Positions 1 to 8,515 of a stretch of DNA of 64,000 bases are shown piece after piece (position 1 is the stretch's first letter; every line of letters begins with the position of its first letter). Made by a program: the position numbers and the translations under genes. The notes beneath the pieces are model-generated. The model made no database searches. It was not told where the DNA came from and worked only from the letters and a program-made list of their open reading frames with translations. This DNA comes from Nodosilinea sp. FACHB-131 (lineage in GTDB: Bacteria > Cyanobacteriota > Cyanobacteriia > Phormidesmidales > Phormidesmidaceae): positions 1 to 64,000 of the forward strand of contig NZ_JACJOF010000040.1 of assembly GCF_014695395.1 (NCBI RefSeq), in the 5' to 3' direction.

Positions 1-144
1 GGTTGGTTAAAAAGCCGAATTCGAAAGCTCCTTCCCCATGACGATGGCTTGCGCGCTGCCATGGAGTCAATCCTTAAGCAAGCCGTGTCCTAACCTAACC
101 GGCTTTAGCTATAGAAGTTTCGACTACCCCTTAACCCGTGTCAA

Positions 145-181
145 AAAATGGCCGAGAGGCTTAAAGTCCCTCGGCCATTTT
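145..181 (-). terminator. Rho-independent terminator of the radical SAM gene
   Basis: A perfect 12-bp stem (AAAATGGCCGAG with CTCGGCCATTTT) closes a 13-nt loop. Read on the minus strand it is followed by a run of T. It lies 35 bp after the stop of the minus-strand gene ending at 216. The leftmost 140 bases hold no gene that I can support. Confidence 0.85.
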
Positions 182-215
182 GCAATGACTTCCTCACGTA
201 GCGCTAGGGCTAAAT

Positions 216-1835
216 CTAGCTGACAGGCACCGCCACAGCTTCAGTTTCGGCAGCTGCCGCTGACTGATCGGTGAGTTGCTTGGCTTCTAGATAAGCCGCC
301 AGCTGCTCCTCAATGTTCTGCCGCACAATCTGGCGAAAGTCGATGAAGTGCTCGGCCTGGGCGCACACCGACACGTAGTTAGCTACCACCGCTGGGTAGC
401 GCCACAGCATAATGGCCAGGTTGATCCAAAACCGTAGCCGGGTCTTGCGCATCACGCCCTGCCGCCACACGACGATTAAAAAGGCGCGAATGGTAACCCA
501 GTTGATATCAGGAGTACCAGCGGAGGCAGTGCGGTTTTTGTAGTTGCGCTTTTGGGCCTCGCCCAGCATTAAGAAGTGGCGGAACGTGCGGTTGAGCACC
601 GTCAGTGGGTCGTAGAGATCCCAAAACACCTGAATGTATTCTTCGGTGATTTCTTCGATGGGCCGGGTGGGCACAAAGTTCATTAGGGTGGTCTGGTTGA
701 TGTCGGCGCTCTTGCTCAGCAAGCGGCCTTCTTTCTCTAAACGGTGGGACAGGGCTGTGTCGGGCAGGGCTTGCAGCATGCTCACCAGCGCGGTGGGGAT
801 AGCGGTCTGCTCAACAAATTCGTAGATGCGCCGACCGGCCCCAGACTTCTCGCCGTCGAAGCCGACGATCAGCCCAGCCATCACCCGCAGCCCCGCCTGA
901 GCGATAGAGATCACTGACTCCGAGAGGGGGTCGCGCATGTTCTGAAATTTTTTGGTCATATTTAGGCTGTCGTCGTCGGGGGTTTCGATGCCCAAAAAGA
1001 CGGTGCCGAAGTTGCAGTCAACCATCATCTGCATCAGTTCTGGATCTTGAGCCAGATCTACCGAGGCCTCAGTGGCAAAGGAGAAGGGATAGCTGTGCTC
1101 CTCCATCCAGGGTTTCATGGCCTTGAGCAGCAGTTTGACGTTGCGCTTGTTGCCGATAAAGTTATCGTCGACCATAAAGATGCTGCGCCGCCAGCCCAGG
1201 TCGTAGAGGCATTGCAGCTCGGCCAGCAGCTGTTCGGGGTCTTTGGTGCGGGGCTTGCGACCGTAGAGCACGATGATGTCGCAAAATTCGCACTGGAAGG
1301 GGCAGCCGCGAGAAAACTGCACCGACATCTCGGCGTAGGCGTCCATCTCGAGCAGGTCGTAGCGAGGTACAGGGGTACTGGTGACATCGGGCTTTTCGCC
1401 GCCGGAGCGGAAGGTGCCGCTGCGATCGCCACGTTCCACCGCTTCTACAAACATGGGCAGGGTAATTTCCCCTTCGTCGAGCACCAGAAAATCAGCTCCA
1501 GCGGCTTCAGACTCTTGGGGGATAGCGGTGGGGTAGGGGCCGCCCACCGCCACCAGCTTGCCGTAGCGCTTGGCGGTCTGTACGGCGTCTAAAAAGTCTA
1601 TGCGGTGAACGATCATCGCCGACACAATCACAATGTCGGCCCAGCGCCACTCGTCATCGCGCACCTCCCGCACGTTGCGGTCTACCAGCTTGTAGTTCCA
1701 GGTTTGAGGCAAAATCGCTGCTACGGTCACTAGTCCTAAGGGAGGCAACTGCGCCTTCAGCCCAACTAGCTCTAGCGTTTTGTCAAACGACCAAAAGCTT
1801 TGAGGAAAGCGGGGATAAACCAAAAGAATGTTCAT
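216..1835 (-). CDS. B12-binding radical SAM protein, DUF4070-type
   Basis: A 539-residue protein with an N-terminal cobalamin-binding Rossmann domain (starts MNILLVYPRFPQSFWSF, then PPLGL and VGGPYPT) followed by a radical SAM core. The Fe-S cysteines are in CPFQCEFCD near residue 180. The C-terminal part resembles DUF4070. Members of this group use B12 and SAM to methylate or rearrange unreactive carbons; the hopanoid C-2 methylase HpnP belongs to the wider group, but nothing here fixes the substrate. The ATG at 1835 gives the usual family N-terminus. It is probably resident chromosome: it lies outside the recombinase-marked region and has its own terminator. Confidence 0.9.
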   Translation of the reverse strand: MNILLVYPRFPQSFWSFDKTLELVGLKAQLPPLGLVTVAAILPQTWNYKLVDRNVREVRDDEWRWADIVIVSAMIVHRIDFLDAVQTAKRYGKLVAVGGPYPTAIPQESEAAGADFLVLDEGEITLPMFVEAVERGDRSGTFRSGGEKPDVTSTPVPRYDLLEMDAYAEMSVQFSRGCPFQCEFCDIIVLYGRKPRTKDPEQLLAELQCLYDLGWRRSIFMVDDNFIGNKRNVKLLLKAMKPWMEEHSYPFSFATEASVDLAQDPELMQMMVDCNFGTVFLGIETPDDDSLNMTKKFQNMRDPLSESVISIAQAGLRVMAGLIVGFDGEKSGAGRRIYEFVEQTAIPTALVSMLQALPDTALSHRLEKEGRLLSKSADINQTTLMNFVPTRPIEEITEEYIQVFWDLYDPLTVLNRTFRHFLMLGEAQKRNYKNRTASAGTPDINWVTIRAFLIVVWRQGVMRKTRLRFWINLAIMLWRYPAVVANYVSVCAQAEHFIDFRQIVRQNIEEQLAAYLEAKQLTDQSAAAAETEAVAVPVS

Positions 1836-2034
1836 AGAGACCGTATGGGTATCCTCGCCATGCTACGGGAGTTATCTGAAATAATCAAACGCAAAACTTG
1901 AGAATGTGATACCTAACGGTAACAAATGCTATAGAAAAACCTGTGTCGTCAGCCCTCAAATAATCAATTTTGCTGACTGCGATCGCAAGCAAATCTTGGT
2001 GTACGCATGACCTAAAGACGAGGGAAACCCGCAA

Positions 2035-2628
2035 TTAGTTCGCGGCAGTCCGACGAGCTTTGCCTGAAGAATAACAGTTGTCGCAATGCCCACACCCCTC
2101 TAAGCGCTGCGCCTCGCTGCGAAAACCAAAGGCTACAAGCAGGGATTGCCAGCGACAGGAACGGCTGTGGAGGAACTGATGCATCTGCTGGCTGGCTGAC
2201 GCCTGCGATCGCAATGGTTGCTCTGCCCGAGCGATCAGCTGGTACTGAAACGGGCTCACCCACTCTAGCTGGCCGACGCTGTGCAGCCACGACAGGGAAA
2301 TGGCTCCGTGCTCAAACTGCTGGCTGATGTCGCGTATGTCTCCCTCAGGTGGAATTTGGCTCACCAGGCGCTGGGCCTTTTGCTGTAGGGCCTGGATTTG
2401 GGCCTCAAAGAATTTAGCTCGCTGGCGATCGCCCGGTTCTAGCCAACCCGTTGGCTCACTCACCAGGGTCAAGGCCTCAGCGGTGTTGCCATCGCGCCCG
2501 GCTCTCCCTACCTCCTGCACGTATTCAGTAATGGTGCAGGGCGCCTGGTAGTGGACAACCCAGCGGGTGTTGGATTTGCTGATCCCCATGCCAATGTACA
2601 CTACCAAGTACGTTGATTCAGCCCCCAA
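2035..2628 (-). pseudogene. recQ: RecQ helicase, C-terminal fragment (5' part missing)
   Basis: The reading frame begins inside the helicase core. GMGISKSNTRWVVHY and QEVGRAGRDG are RecQ motifs V-VI, followed by the winged-helix region and a zinc-binding tail with GCGHCDNC. The nucleotide-binding half (Walker A, DEAH box) is absent from this window on either strand. The only available start is a TTG at 2628 that would give ten unrelated residues (MGAESTYLVV) in front of the core. The break lies within about 30 bp of the serine recombinase start at 2635. RecQ unwinds DNA during recombinational repair; this fragment alone cannot. It is either one half of a gene split by an insertion or a remnant. 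Confidence 0.85.
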
Positions 2629-2634
2629 TCAATC
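2590..2634. other. recQ / recombinase junction, candidate attachment site
   Basis: Between the last recognisable RecQ codons and the first recombinase codon lies a short stretch with GTAC ACTACCAA GTAC, an inverted GTAC pair 8 bp apart. Large serine recombinases commonly leave their genes next to one attachment site, so this is the expected place for it. The exact core cannot be defined without the other junction, which is not in the window. Confidence 0.4.
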
Positions 2635-4077
2635 ATGCGAATTCCAGGCTACACAAGGGTTAGCAGTAATTCACCCGAACAACTAAAGGCTCTTGAGCAG
2701 CACAAGGCAAGGCTTAAGGCGGCAGGCTGTACTGAGATTTACTGGGATGTCGCCTCTCGCTCCAGAGATGACAGAGAGGGGCTAAACACGGTTCTGAAGC
2801 TGATTGAGAGACAGGAATGTGACCAGGCGGTATTCATCCGGGTAGATCGAATGACCGATAGCCCCACCGTCTTGGAGAAGGCTATTACCACCTGCCTGAA
2901 GGCCAACATCCCAATTAAAGGACTAGACGACAGCATCGACTTTACGACTGTCGGCGGGCGACTTCATGCGCGACTGCTGTGCAACCTAGCACGGGCTGAG
3001 GTTGAGAGATTAGCTGAGCGGGTCAAGCATGGCCATGAGCACCACCGCAAAATGAATGCTGCTTACTTTGCCCCCTTCGGTTACAAGAAGGTAGGGCAGC
3101 GCCTGGAGCTGAACCCCGAGCCTTTTGTTTGTTTATTGAATACTAAGGAAGAGTTAAGCCAGGCGGCGATTGGGTATGAACTAGTCGAAATTTACCTGAA
3201 CACCCGCTCTATTCGGGCCACACTAAGGTTTTTCAACGACAAGTATGGGATTCATACTTTCTCAGGCAAAAGCCGAAAGTATCGCCGTCATGCTAGTTGT
3301 TTAGGCTTTAGCCTATCAGGCCTGACTGCCTGGCTGAACAATCCAATCCTTCGGGGACACACCGCCTATGGTCGGGCCTATAAGCAGCGCAACAGCCACA
3401 AGCATCTCTGGGACATTCGTTACAATACCCATCCAGAACATCGGTTGATGAGTGAGGAGGAATACCAGGCTGTTGACTCGACTCTCGACTGGAACGCTAA
3501 ACATAGGAGTTGGCAACCGCCAAGTTCCTACCGAATTCATCCTCTCTCTGGGCTAGTGCGCTGTGCGGAGTGCCGGGGCTTCTGTAAAACCGTTGGCTTC
3601 AAATTACGAACTGACCCCAACGTGAAGAAGCACAACTACCAGTGCAGCAACTATCACACCAAAAGCTGTGACCAAAAGAAGTCTTTACGAGATGAGATCA
3701 TTGAGCAATCGGTGATTCAATCCCTGGCAAAACGCGCCGAAACTCTGACGGCGATCGCGGAGCTACCTCCAGACAATGTGGATCCACCAGAGCTACAGGA
3801 GTTGAAGGCAGAGCTTTCTTTTTATGAAAATGCCCCTGGTAGCCGAGCGGCAGGAATTGTGGCTGAACTACGCCATCAAATTGAGGACTACTACAGCAGG
3901 CAGCAGGAGGGACAGCAGCAGGTATCTACTCAACGTGATCTTCTGCTCCAAGTCTTCAGCGATCGCTCTTACTGGAAAACCCTGCTGCCCGAGGAACGAC
4001 GCGACTTATATCGAGCCCTTGTAGACCAAGTGTCGATCCGAGCAGGTCAGGTCGAAGCGGTTTTATTAAAGGTGTAG
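2635..4077 (+). CDS. Large serine recombinase, XisF-like (copy 1)
   Basis: A 480-residue serine recombinase. The catalytic domain starts MRIPGYTRVSSNSPEQ, with the nucleophile in the RVSS motif, followed by FIRVDRMTDSP and the long helix containing LARAEVERLAERVKHG. A recombinase domain follows, then a zinc ribbon (CAECRGFC ... C ... C, about residues 305-350) and a coiled-coil-like C-terminus. Length and order match XisF of the heterocyst fdxN element and related cyanobacterial excisases. It starts 7 bp from the recQ break and ends 3 bp before a close paralogue. It could mediate integration or excision of the neighbouring DNA; which one cannot be told from sequence. Confidence 0.92.
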   Translation: MRIPGYTRVSSNSPEQLKALEQHKARLKAAGCTEIYWDVASRSRDDREGLNTVLKLIERQECDQAVFIRVDRMTDSPTVLEKAITTCLKANIPIKGLDDSIDFTTVGGRLHARLLCNLARAEVERLAERVKHGHEHHRKMNAAYFAPFGYKKVGQRLELNPEPFVCLLNTKEELSQAAIGYELVEIYLNTRSIRATLRFFNDKYGIHTFSGKSRKYRRHASCLGFSLSGLTAWLNNPILRGHTAYGRAYKQRNSHKHLWDIRYNTHPEHRLMSEEEYQAVDSTLDWNAKHRSWQPPSSYRIHPLSGLVRCAECRGFCKTVGFKLRTDPNVKKHNYQCSNYHTKSCDQKKSLRDEIIEQSVIQSLAKRAETLTAIAELPPDNVDPPELQELKAELSFYENAPGSRAAGIVAELRHQIEDYYSRQQEGQQQVSTQRDLLLQVFSDRSYWKTLLPEERRDLYRALVDQVSIRAGQVEAVLLKV

Positions 4078-4080
4078 CCC

Positions 4081-5520
4081 ATGAGAATTATTGGCTATAC
4101 CCGCGTCAGCAGCAACTCCCCAGAACAGCTCAAAGCCTTGGAGCAGCACAAAGCTCGGTTGAAGGCGGTTGGGTGTACAGAGATTTATTGGGATGTGGCC
4201 TCACGGTCTAAGGATGACCGGGAAGGGCTCAATTTGGTTCTGAAGTTAGTTGAGCAAAAGGCTTGTGACCGTGTGGTGTTCATTCGTCTGGACAGGATGA
4301 CGGACAGCCCAGCGGTTCTAGAGAGAGCGATTCAAACATGCCTTGATTCTGGTATTCCGATCGTAGGGCTCGATGACCACATAGACTTTGAGACAGTGGG
4401 GGGGCGGCTGGAGGCTCGTATTCTCTGCAACCTGGCTAAGGCTGAGGTGGAACGCCTCTCAGATCGGGTGAAGCATGGTTACGAGCACATGCGGAACAAA
4501 AACCTGTCTGTGCATCCTCCCTTTGGCTATCGGCGGGTAGAGGGAAAGATGGAGCTGAATCATGCTCCTTATATTTGCTTGCTAGAGTCCCAGCAGGAAC
4601 TGACCCAAGCTGAAATAGCTCGCGACCTGATAGAGCTTTTCCTTTTGAATCGGTCCTTGATTGGAACCTTACGCCAGTTCAATCAAAAGTATGGTCTACA
4701 GCACTTTGTTACTCCAGGCCGGGCTAACCGAAAAGCTAGGAAGAGCCTTGGCTTCACTGTCGTAGGGCTTGGGAACTGGCTGAGTAATCCAATTCTGCGA
4801 GGCCACACCGCTTATGGTCGTTCTCAAAAAGAGCGGTTGCGTCACAAAGACACGTGGGACATTCGTTACCATACCCATCCGACTCAAGTAGTGATGACGG
4901 AGGTTGAATATCAAACGATTGAGAAGCTGCTAAAACTCAATGCTCAACAAAAAGGTTGGAAGACAGTCTCACAACCTAAAATCAACCCGTTGTCAAAGTT
5001 AATCTATTGCGGTGAGTGTCGGAGCTACTGCCATTGCAGACCCTATCGAATGCACCCTGATGATATCCTGCACAACTATTACCAGTGCAGCACGTATAAG
5101 CTTGGGGCCTGTCCTCAAAAGACAACGGTAAAGGGCTACGCCATCGAGGACGCCATCATTAAGGCGTTAGTGCAACGGGCTGAGGCCATCAGTGCGATCG
5201 CCTATGTCCCAACAGTAGAGAAAGATCCACTAGAGCTACAGGCTCTTAAGGCTGAGCTGGCCTACTACCAAGGTGCTCCAAGTAGCCGTGCTCAGGCGAT
5301 CGTTACTGACCTCCGCCAGCAGATTGAGTTTTACAAACAGAAGCAGCAATTAACAACGGTGATGACGTTAGAGCAGCGAGAACTACTGCTTCAGGTCTTT
5401 AGCGACTCGCTCTACTGGAAAACTCTCATGGATGAGGAGAAGCGAGAGATCTACCGGGCACTGGTGGAGCGGGTGGTGATTAAGGGTGGCCAAGTGGAGC
5501 AGGTGGAGTTGCGGATTTGA
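4081..5520 (+). CDS. Large serine recombinase, XisF-like (copy 2)
   Basis: A 479-residue paralogue of the gene just upstream, with the same domain order: catalytic domain (IGYTRVSSNSPEQ, FIRLDRMTDSP), recombinase domain, zinc ribbon (CGECRSYCHC) and C-terminal helices. Only 3 bp separate the genes, so they are surely co-transcribed and arose by tandem duplication. The conserved 5' ends differ at many synonymous positions, so the duplication is not recent. Two adjacent recombinases might act as a heteromer or serve opposite reactions. After the stop the same frame stays open for 22 codons (AFARLKNYQDDGYIEGKILG ...), probably a trace of older coding sequence. Confidence 0.92.
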   Translation: MRIIGYTRVSSNSPEQLKALEQHKARLKAVGCTEIYWDVASRSKDDREGLNLVLKLVEQKACDRVVFIRLDRMTDSPAVLERAIQTCLDSGIPIVGLDDHIDFETVGGRLEARILCNLAKAEVERLSDRVKHGYEHMRNKNLSVHPPFGYRRVEGKMELNHAPYICLLESQQELTQAEIARDLIELFLLNRSLIGTLRQFNQKYGLQHFVTPGRANRKARKSLGFTVVGLGNWLSNPILRGHTAYGRSQKERLRHKDTWDIRYHTHPTQVVMTEVEYQTIEKLLKLNAQQKGWKTVSQPKINPLSKLIYCGECRSYCHCRPYRMHPDDILHNYYQCSTYKLGACPQKTTVKGYAIEDAIIKALVQRAEAISAIAYVPTVEKDPLELQALKAELAYYQGAPSSRAQAIVTDLRQQIEFYKQKQQLTTVMTLEQRELLLQVFSDSLYWKTLMDEEKREIYRALVERVVIKGGQVEQVELRI

Positions 5521-5939
5521 GCTTTCGCTCGTTTGAAGAACTACCAGGACGATGGTTACATCGAAGGAAAGATATTAGGCAAACCATGACATTTCATAAA
5601 TGCCATCGTAGAGACATGCTACCTTGTGGCCACCTTGGGAAGGCGCGTTGCAGAAAGCGGAGGAGCACAGAAGTCTTATCGCGTCAAAACCTGTCAGGTC
5701 AAAGATGTCAGCAGCTTCAGACATGCCCGACGGAGCACCCCTAAAACGCCTGTGTCGTTTGCCTTAGCATTTTTATGGCTAGAACTTATTTTTATTTGAC
5801 TTAATGAGACCTAGCAATTTAAAGTTTTCAATAACTAATGATATAGCTGGGTTTACAAACCAAACAACTTATCGGGCTTTGGGAGGCGATTCGAAAGGTG
5901 TGGTGATATAGTTGTGGCACATCTACCTGAAATTTCGCC
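5521..5939. other. Intergenic, no supported gene
   Basis: About 420 bp after the recombinases. Small open frames exist but show no codon signature or motif. The last 190 bp are AT-rich and probably hold the promoter for the gene at 5940. I see no terminator or repeat. Confidence 0.5.
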
Positions 5940-6368
5940 ATGCCCCCTGAACCGTCGGCATCACAAAACATTAACATCAGCGGCAGCAGTTTCTCAAATT
6001 CCTCCATTGCTCAAGCTAAAGGCAATATTCATCAAGTTCGACAAGTAGAGTCAGAGAATACTACAGAGCATCCTCAGGCAGCAGATATTATCGCCCTACT
6101 AGACCACCTCAAAGCTCTACTAAACGACTCCAGTCTTCCAGAAGACCAGAAAACAAAAGCTATTCGTGGAGTTGAGACGGCTAAAGACCAGGTGAATGAA
6201 GCCGAACCTGATAAGGAATATGCTGCTAAGGGTCTAGAGCATGCTGCCAAAGTCCTTAAGCAAGCAAATGAAACAATGTCTGAAGGAACGAGTTTGTGGG
6301 AGAAAGCAGAACCTATCCTGCAAAAACTTCTTCCCATATTTGGCGTTGCCCTCGGCATTTTAGCGTAA
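5940..6368 (+). CDS. Small membrane-tail protein with N-terminal SxxNSxIxQAxGN motif
   Basis: 142 residues, family not recognised. The N-terminus has ISGSSFSNSSIAQAKGNIHQ (about residues 13-32). The middle is a charged helical segment rich in Glu, Lys and Ala, and the extreme C-terminus is hydrophobic (LLPIFGVALGILA), probably a short membrane anchor. The next gene (6448) has the same N-terminal motif and also ends in a membrane helix. This suggests a two-component membrane pair in which the shared motif is an interaction or signalling segment. Short Gln/Asn/Gly motifs at protein ends of cyanobacterial conflict systems can be amyloid-like; that reading is inference. No clear Shine-Dalgarno precedes the ATG. 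Confidence 0.7.
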   Translation: MPPEPSASQNINISGSSFSNSSIAQAKGNIHQVRQVESENTTEHPQAADIIALLDHLKALLNDSSLPEDQKTKAIRGVETAKDQVNEAEPDKEYAAKGLEHAAKVLKQANETMSEGTSLWEKAEPILQKLLPIFGVALGILA

Positions 6369-6447
6369 CCATATTGCAATACCCTTCATACACTTCGACA
6401 AGGGACAGCCTTGCTTGTGATTCTACGCATTCCCACATTTGATTACT

Positions 6448-7374
6448 ATGTCATATCCTCCATCGGAAGATCCAACCAGCCAAGCATCTATAAATCAGAG
6501 TCTTGAAATCACAAATAGCACTCTGGCCAACTCTCCTATCGGTCAAGCTGAGGGCAATGTAAATCAAGCTAATAGAGATATTAATTACTTCTTTAATACT
6601 TCTCAAGAAGATTGGTCAGCGGAAAAGATTGAAAAAATCCGAAGGTTTGAAGAAAGTCTCCGCGAAGAATTTCGCGAGAAACTAAAGCACGCTGCTCTCT
6701 TAGTCGACGACTTGAGAAGATGCATTGAACATCAACTAACCGAAGGAAAGACAAAAGACTTCGATACAGTTTTGAGCTTGCTAGATGAATTGCAAGCCAT
6801 TACAGGAAATGAGAGCACCATCAAAGCCATCAAGGAAGACTTGGACTTCTGTTATGAAGGAGGAGTTTGGCTACAGGATAATAAGCGTCGTCTTTCCTTA
6901 CTAGCCAAGGATTATATCTTCACTCAAGGGGACTTGCCAATGCTCTTGAAAGGAAAACATCAAAGAATACCCTTTAAAGAGCTAGAAAATCGCTTCGTTC
7001 AAGATTTAGAAACATATATTGGATGGATTGTTATTTATCTAAAAATAGGAAGAACCCCACAGAGTAAGGATTTTAACGATGGCATCTTCAAGCTTCATTT
7101 TGATTTCCCTGAGTCTGCTTACAAAGAAGCTTTTAGAATTCTCACTCTTAACTATTTTGAGCCAGAAGTAAGCGGATTATCGCCAGGAGCCGCAATTCAT
7201 ACAGCTAGCTATGTTAACAGATTTATTTTTGACAGGGATCTTAAGAAAGATGCCAATACATCTGTATTAAATAAAGTCTCTGAAGCAATATCTGCTTGCA
7301 ACCCACTTTCCAAGAATCTATTTTTTATTTTATTGGCAGTCAGCTTGGTAGTGCTAGTTAATTTTTTGAGATAG
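6448..7374 (+). CDS. Membrane protein sharing the N-terminal motif of its neighbour
   Basis: 308 residues from the ATG at 6448 (a TTG three codons earlier is possible). The N-terminus carries ITNSTLANSPIGQAEGNVNQ, which aligns with the motif of the gene at 5940 as [IS/T]xSxxxNSxIxQAxGN[IV]xQ. A Glu/Lys-rich helical region follows (about 60-150), then a globular part without recognised motifs. A single C-terminal transmembrane helix comes last (LFFILLAVSLVVLVNFL, about 290-307). The layout recalls cyanobacterial TRADD-N-associated membrane proteins of conflict systems, but I cannot assign that family by eye. DNA is AT-richer than the chromosomal-looking left flank. Confidence 0.8.
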   Translation: MSYPPSEDPTSQASINQSLEITNSTLANSPIGQAEGNVNQANRDINYFFNTSQEDWSAEKIEKIRRFEESLREEFREKLKHAALLVDDLRRCIEHQLTEGKTKDFDTVLSLLDELQAITGNESTIKAIKEDLDFCYEGGVWLQDNKRRLSLLAKDYIFTQGDLPMLLKGKHQRIPFKELENRFVQDLETYIGWIVIYLKIGRTPQSKDFNDGIFKLHFDFPESAYKEAFRILTLNYFEPEVSGLSPGAAIHTASYVNRFIFDRDLKKDANTSVLNKVSEAISACNPLSKNLFFILLAVSLVVLVNFLR

Positions 7375-7390
7375 AGTAAGTCTAATAAAC

Positions 7391-7585
7391 TTACTGGCAT
7401 CTTTTTAGCGCTGCCGATGCTCTCCCTCTTATAGCTCCACTTAGAGACATTGATGCCAATGCTTGTCTCAGATCTTCGCAAGCAGAAGCAGTTGCGCGGC
7501 ACTCAATTTCGCTAATCAATCTATCTACTTTTTCCTCAGGAGTCTCCACGCGCCAGTTAGGATCATAACCATCTGTTTTTGCCAT
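7391..7585 (-). CDS. Small protein with YDPxxRxxTPEEK motif
   Basis: 64 residues from ATG 7585 (MAKTDGYDPNWRVETPEEKV). The N-terminal YDPNWRVETPEEK matches YDPYNREPTPEEK of the next minus-strand gene at 7774, which supports both as real. The rest is Ala/Arg-rich and helical. The frame stays open upstream to 7693, but the residues there are unlike either protein. Function unknown. It is convergent with the membrane gene ending at 7374. Confidence 0.6.
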   Translation of the reverse strand: MAKTDGYDPNWRVETPEEKVDRLISEIECRATASACEDLRQALASMSLSGAIRGRASAALKRCQ

Positions 7586-7773
7586 GAGTAAAAGCTTCCA
7601 ATCAAACTTACACTCGTACTTACTGATGGAAGAACTTAGATCCGGATAGGCAACCGTGAACTTCTTCAATGCACAACAAAAATAAAGATTCAATAAATAC
7701 AGACCTGTAAGATCTTAGCTATATACTTTACAGCTCTACGTTAGCCCATACTGGTTAGCGTAAAATCCAGAAA

Positions 7774-8016
7774 CTATTGCCAGATTTTGGAACCACTTGT
7801 CTTTTTAGGGGAAGAACTTTGCTGCTTGTCCTCATCCTGGTTCTTGGCCATTGCCTCTAATTTCTCTTCTGGTGTTGGCTCACGGTTGTAAGGGTCATAG
7901 CTGTAGAGGTTGCCGCTAATTACCTGTTGTCTCGGCGAGGAGTACGCCCATAGTTTTACCCACAACCCATTTATTTGCTTACCTAGCGGTACACTCGCGG
8001 TAGTTGAAGAAGTCAT
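7774..8016 (-). CDS. Small protein, YDPxxRxxTPEEK motif, polar tail
   Basis: 80 residues from ATG 8016; an upstream start at 8061 is possible. The C-terminal half has SYDPYNREPTPEEKLEAMAK and then a Ser/Lys/Gln-rich disordered tail. The TPEEK motif is shared with the gene at 7391, so the two may be relics of one family or bind a common partner. Nothing allows a function to be named. Confidence 0.5.
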   Translation of the reverse strand: MTSSTTASVPLGKQINGLWVKLWAYSSPRQQVISGNLYSYDPYNREPTPEEKLEAMAKNQDEDKQQSSSPKKTSGSKIWQ

Positions 8017-8264
8017 TTCTTTAAAGTAAGAAGGTTGGATGTGTGATACAACAGCTCTCAATATAATACATGTGTACCATCCCAGGAGTCAGATTGTTGC
8101 CGTTATAGGTTTTTCTTAAAAAACCAATTCGGGTTAGCAGTAATGCTCCAGCTCTTCTCTCCTAGCCTGAACCCCTTTCACGTGAAGCTATTTAGACGAT
8201 TCTCAACGAGTTAGCTGCAAATGTGGGCAGGACTAAGACAGTTTTGTCTTGAGCATTACCTCCT

Positions 8265-8423
8265 CTAGCGGTCGCCCTGAACCTCCAGCCATCTCCTCAA
8301 GAACGCCAGAATCTCGCTAGTGGGCTTCTGCTGGCCGAACACTCTGTGTACCCAGTAAGCCTTTCCCATGGGCACGTCACGCTTCCAGATATATGCCCAC
8401 ATCCAGTCAAATGTAGTGAGCAT
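8265..8423 (-). pseudogene. Truncated copy of the C-terminus of the 9876-10598 protein
   Basis: A 52-codon frame. Its VPMGKAYWVHRVFGQQKPTS and EILAFL segments line up with VPVGKVYRVHEMISQRKPMS and EILAFL at the end of the larger protein at 9876. Only this last domain is present, so it is a partial duplicate or remnant. It may still be translated from ATG 8423. The rest of 8017-8515 shows no gene. Confidence 0.6.
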
Positions 8424-8515
8424 GCTGAACCTACGGCTTGAAATCTCCCCCTGCTTGGGGTCTCCCAGCGCTTCCGAAGCGAGCTCTAGACTGAGGGAAA
8501 GACATCAGGCAGACC

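Noticed and set aside
38..223. 61-residue ORF at the left edge
   Set aside because: Runs through the terminator hairpin of the radical SAM gene; no coding character.
2635..5520. Heteroc​yst-type developmental excision of the element
   Set aside because: XisF-like recombinases suggest it, but there are no xisH/xisI genes, no nif or hup genes and no sign that the host makes heterocysts; only generic insertion is supported.
5517..5744. 75-residue ORF after the recombinases
   Set aside because: TTG start overlapping the previous stop, Cys/Arg/His-rich without pattern; no support.
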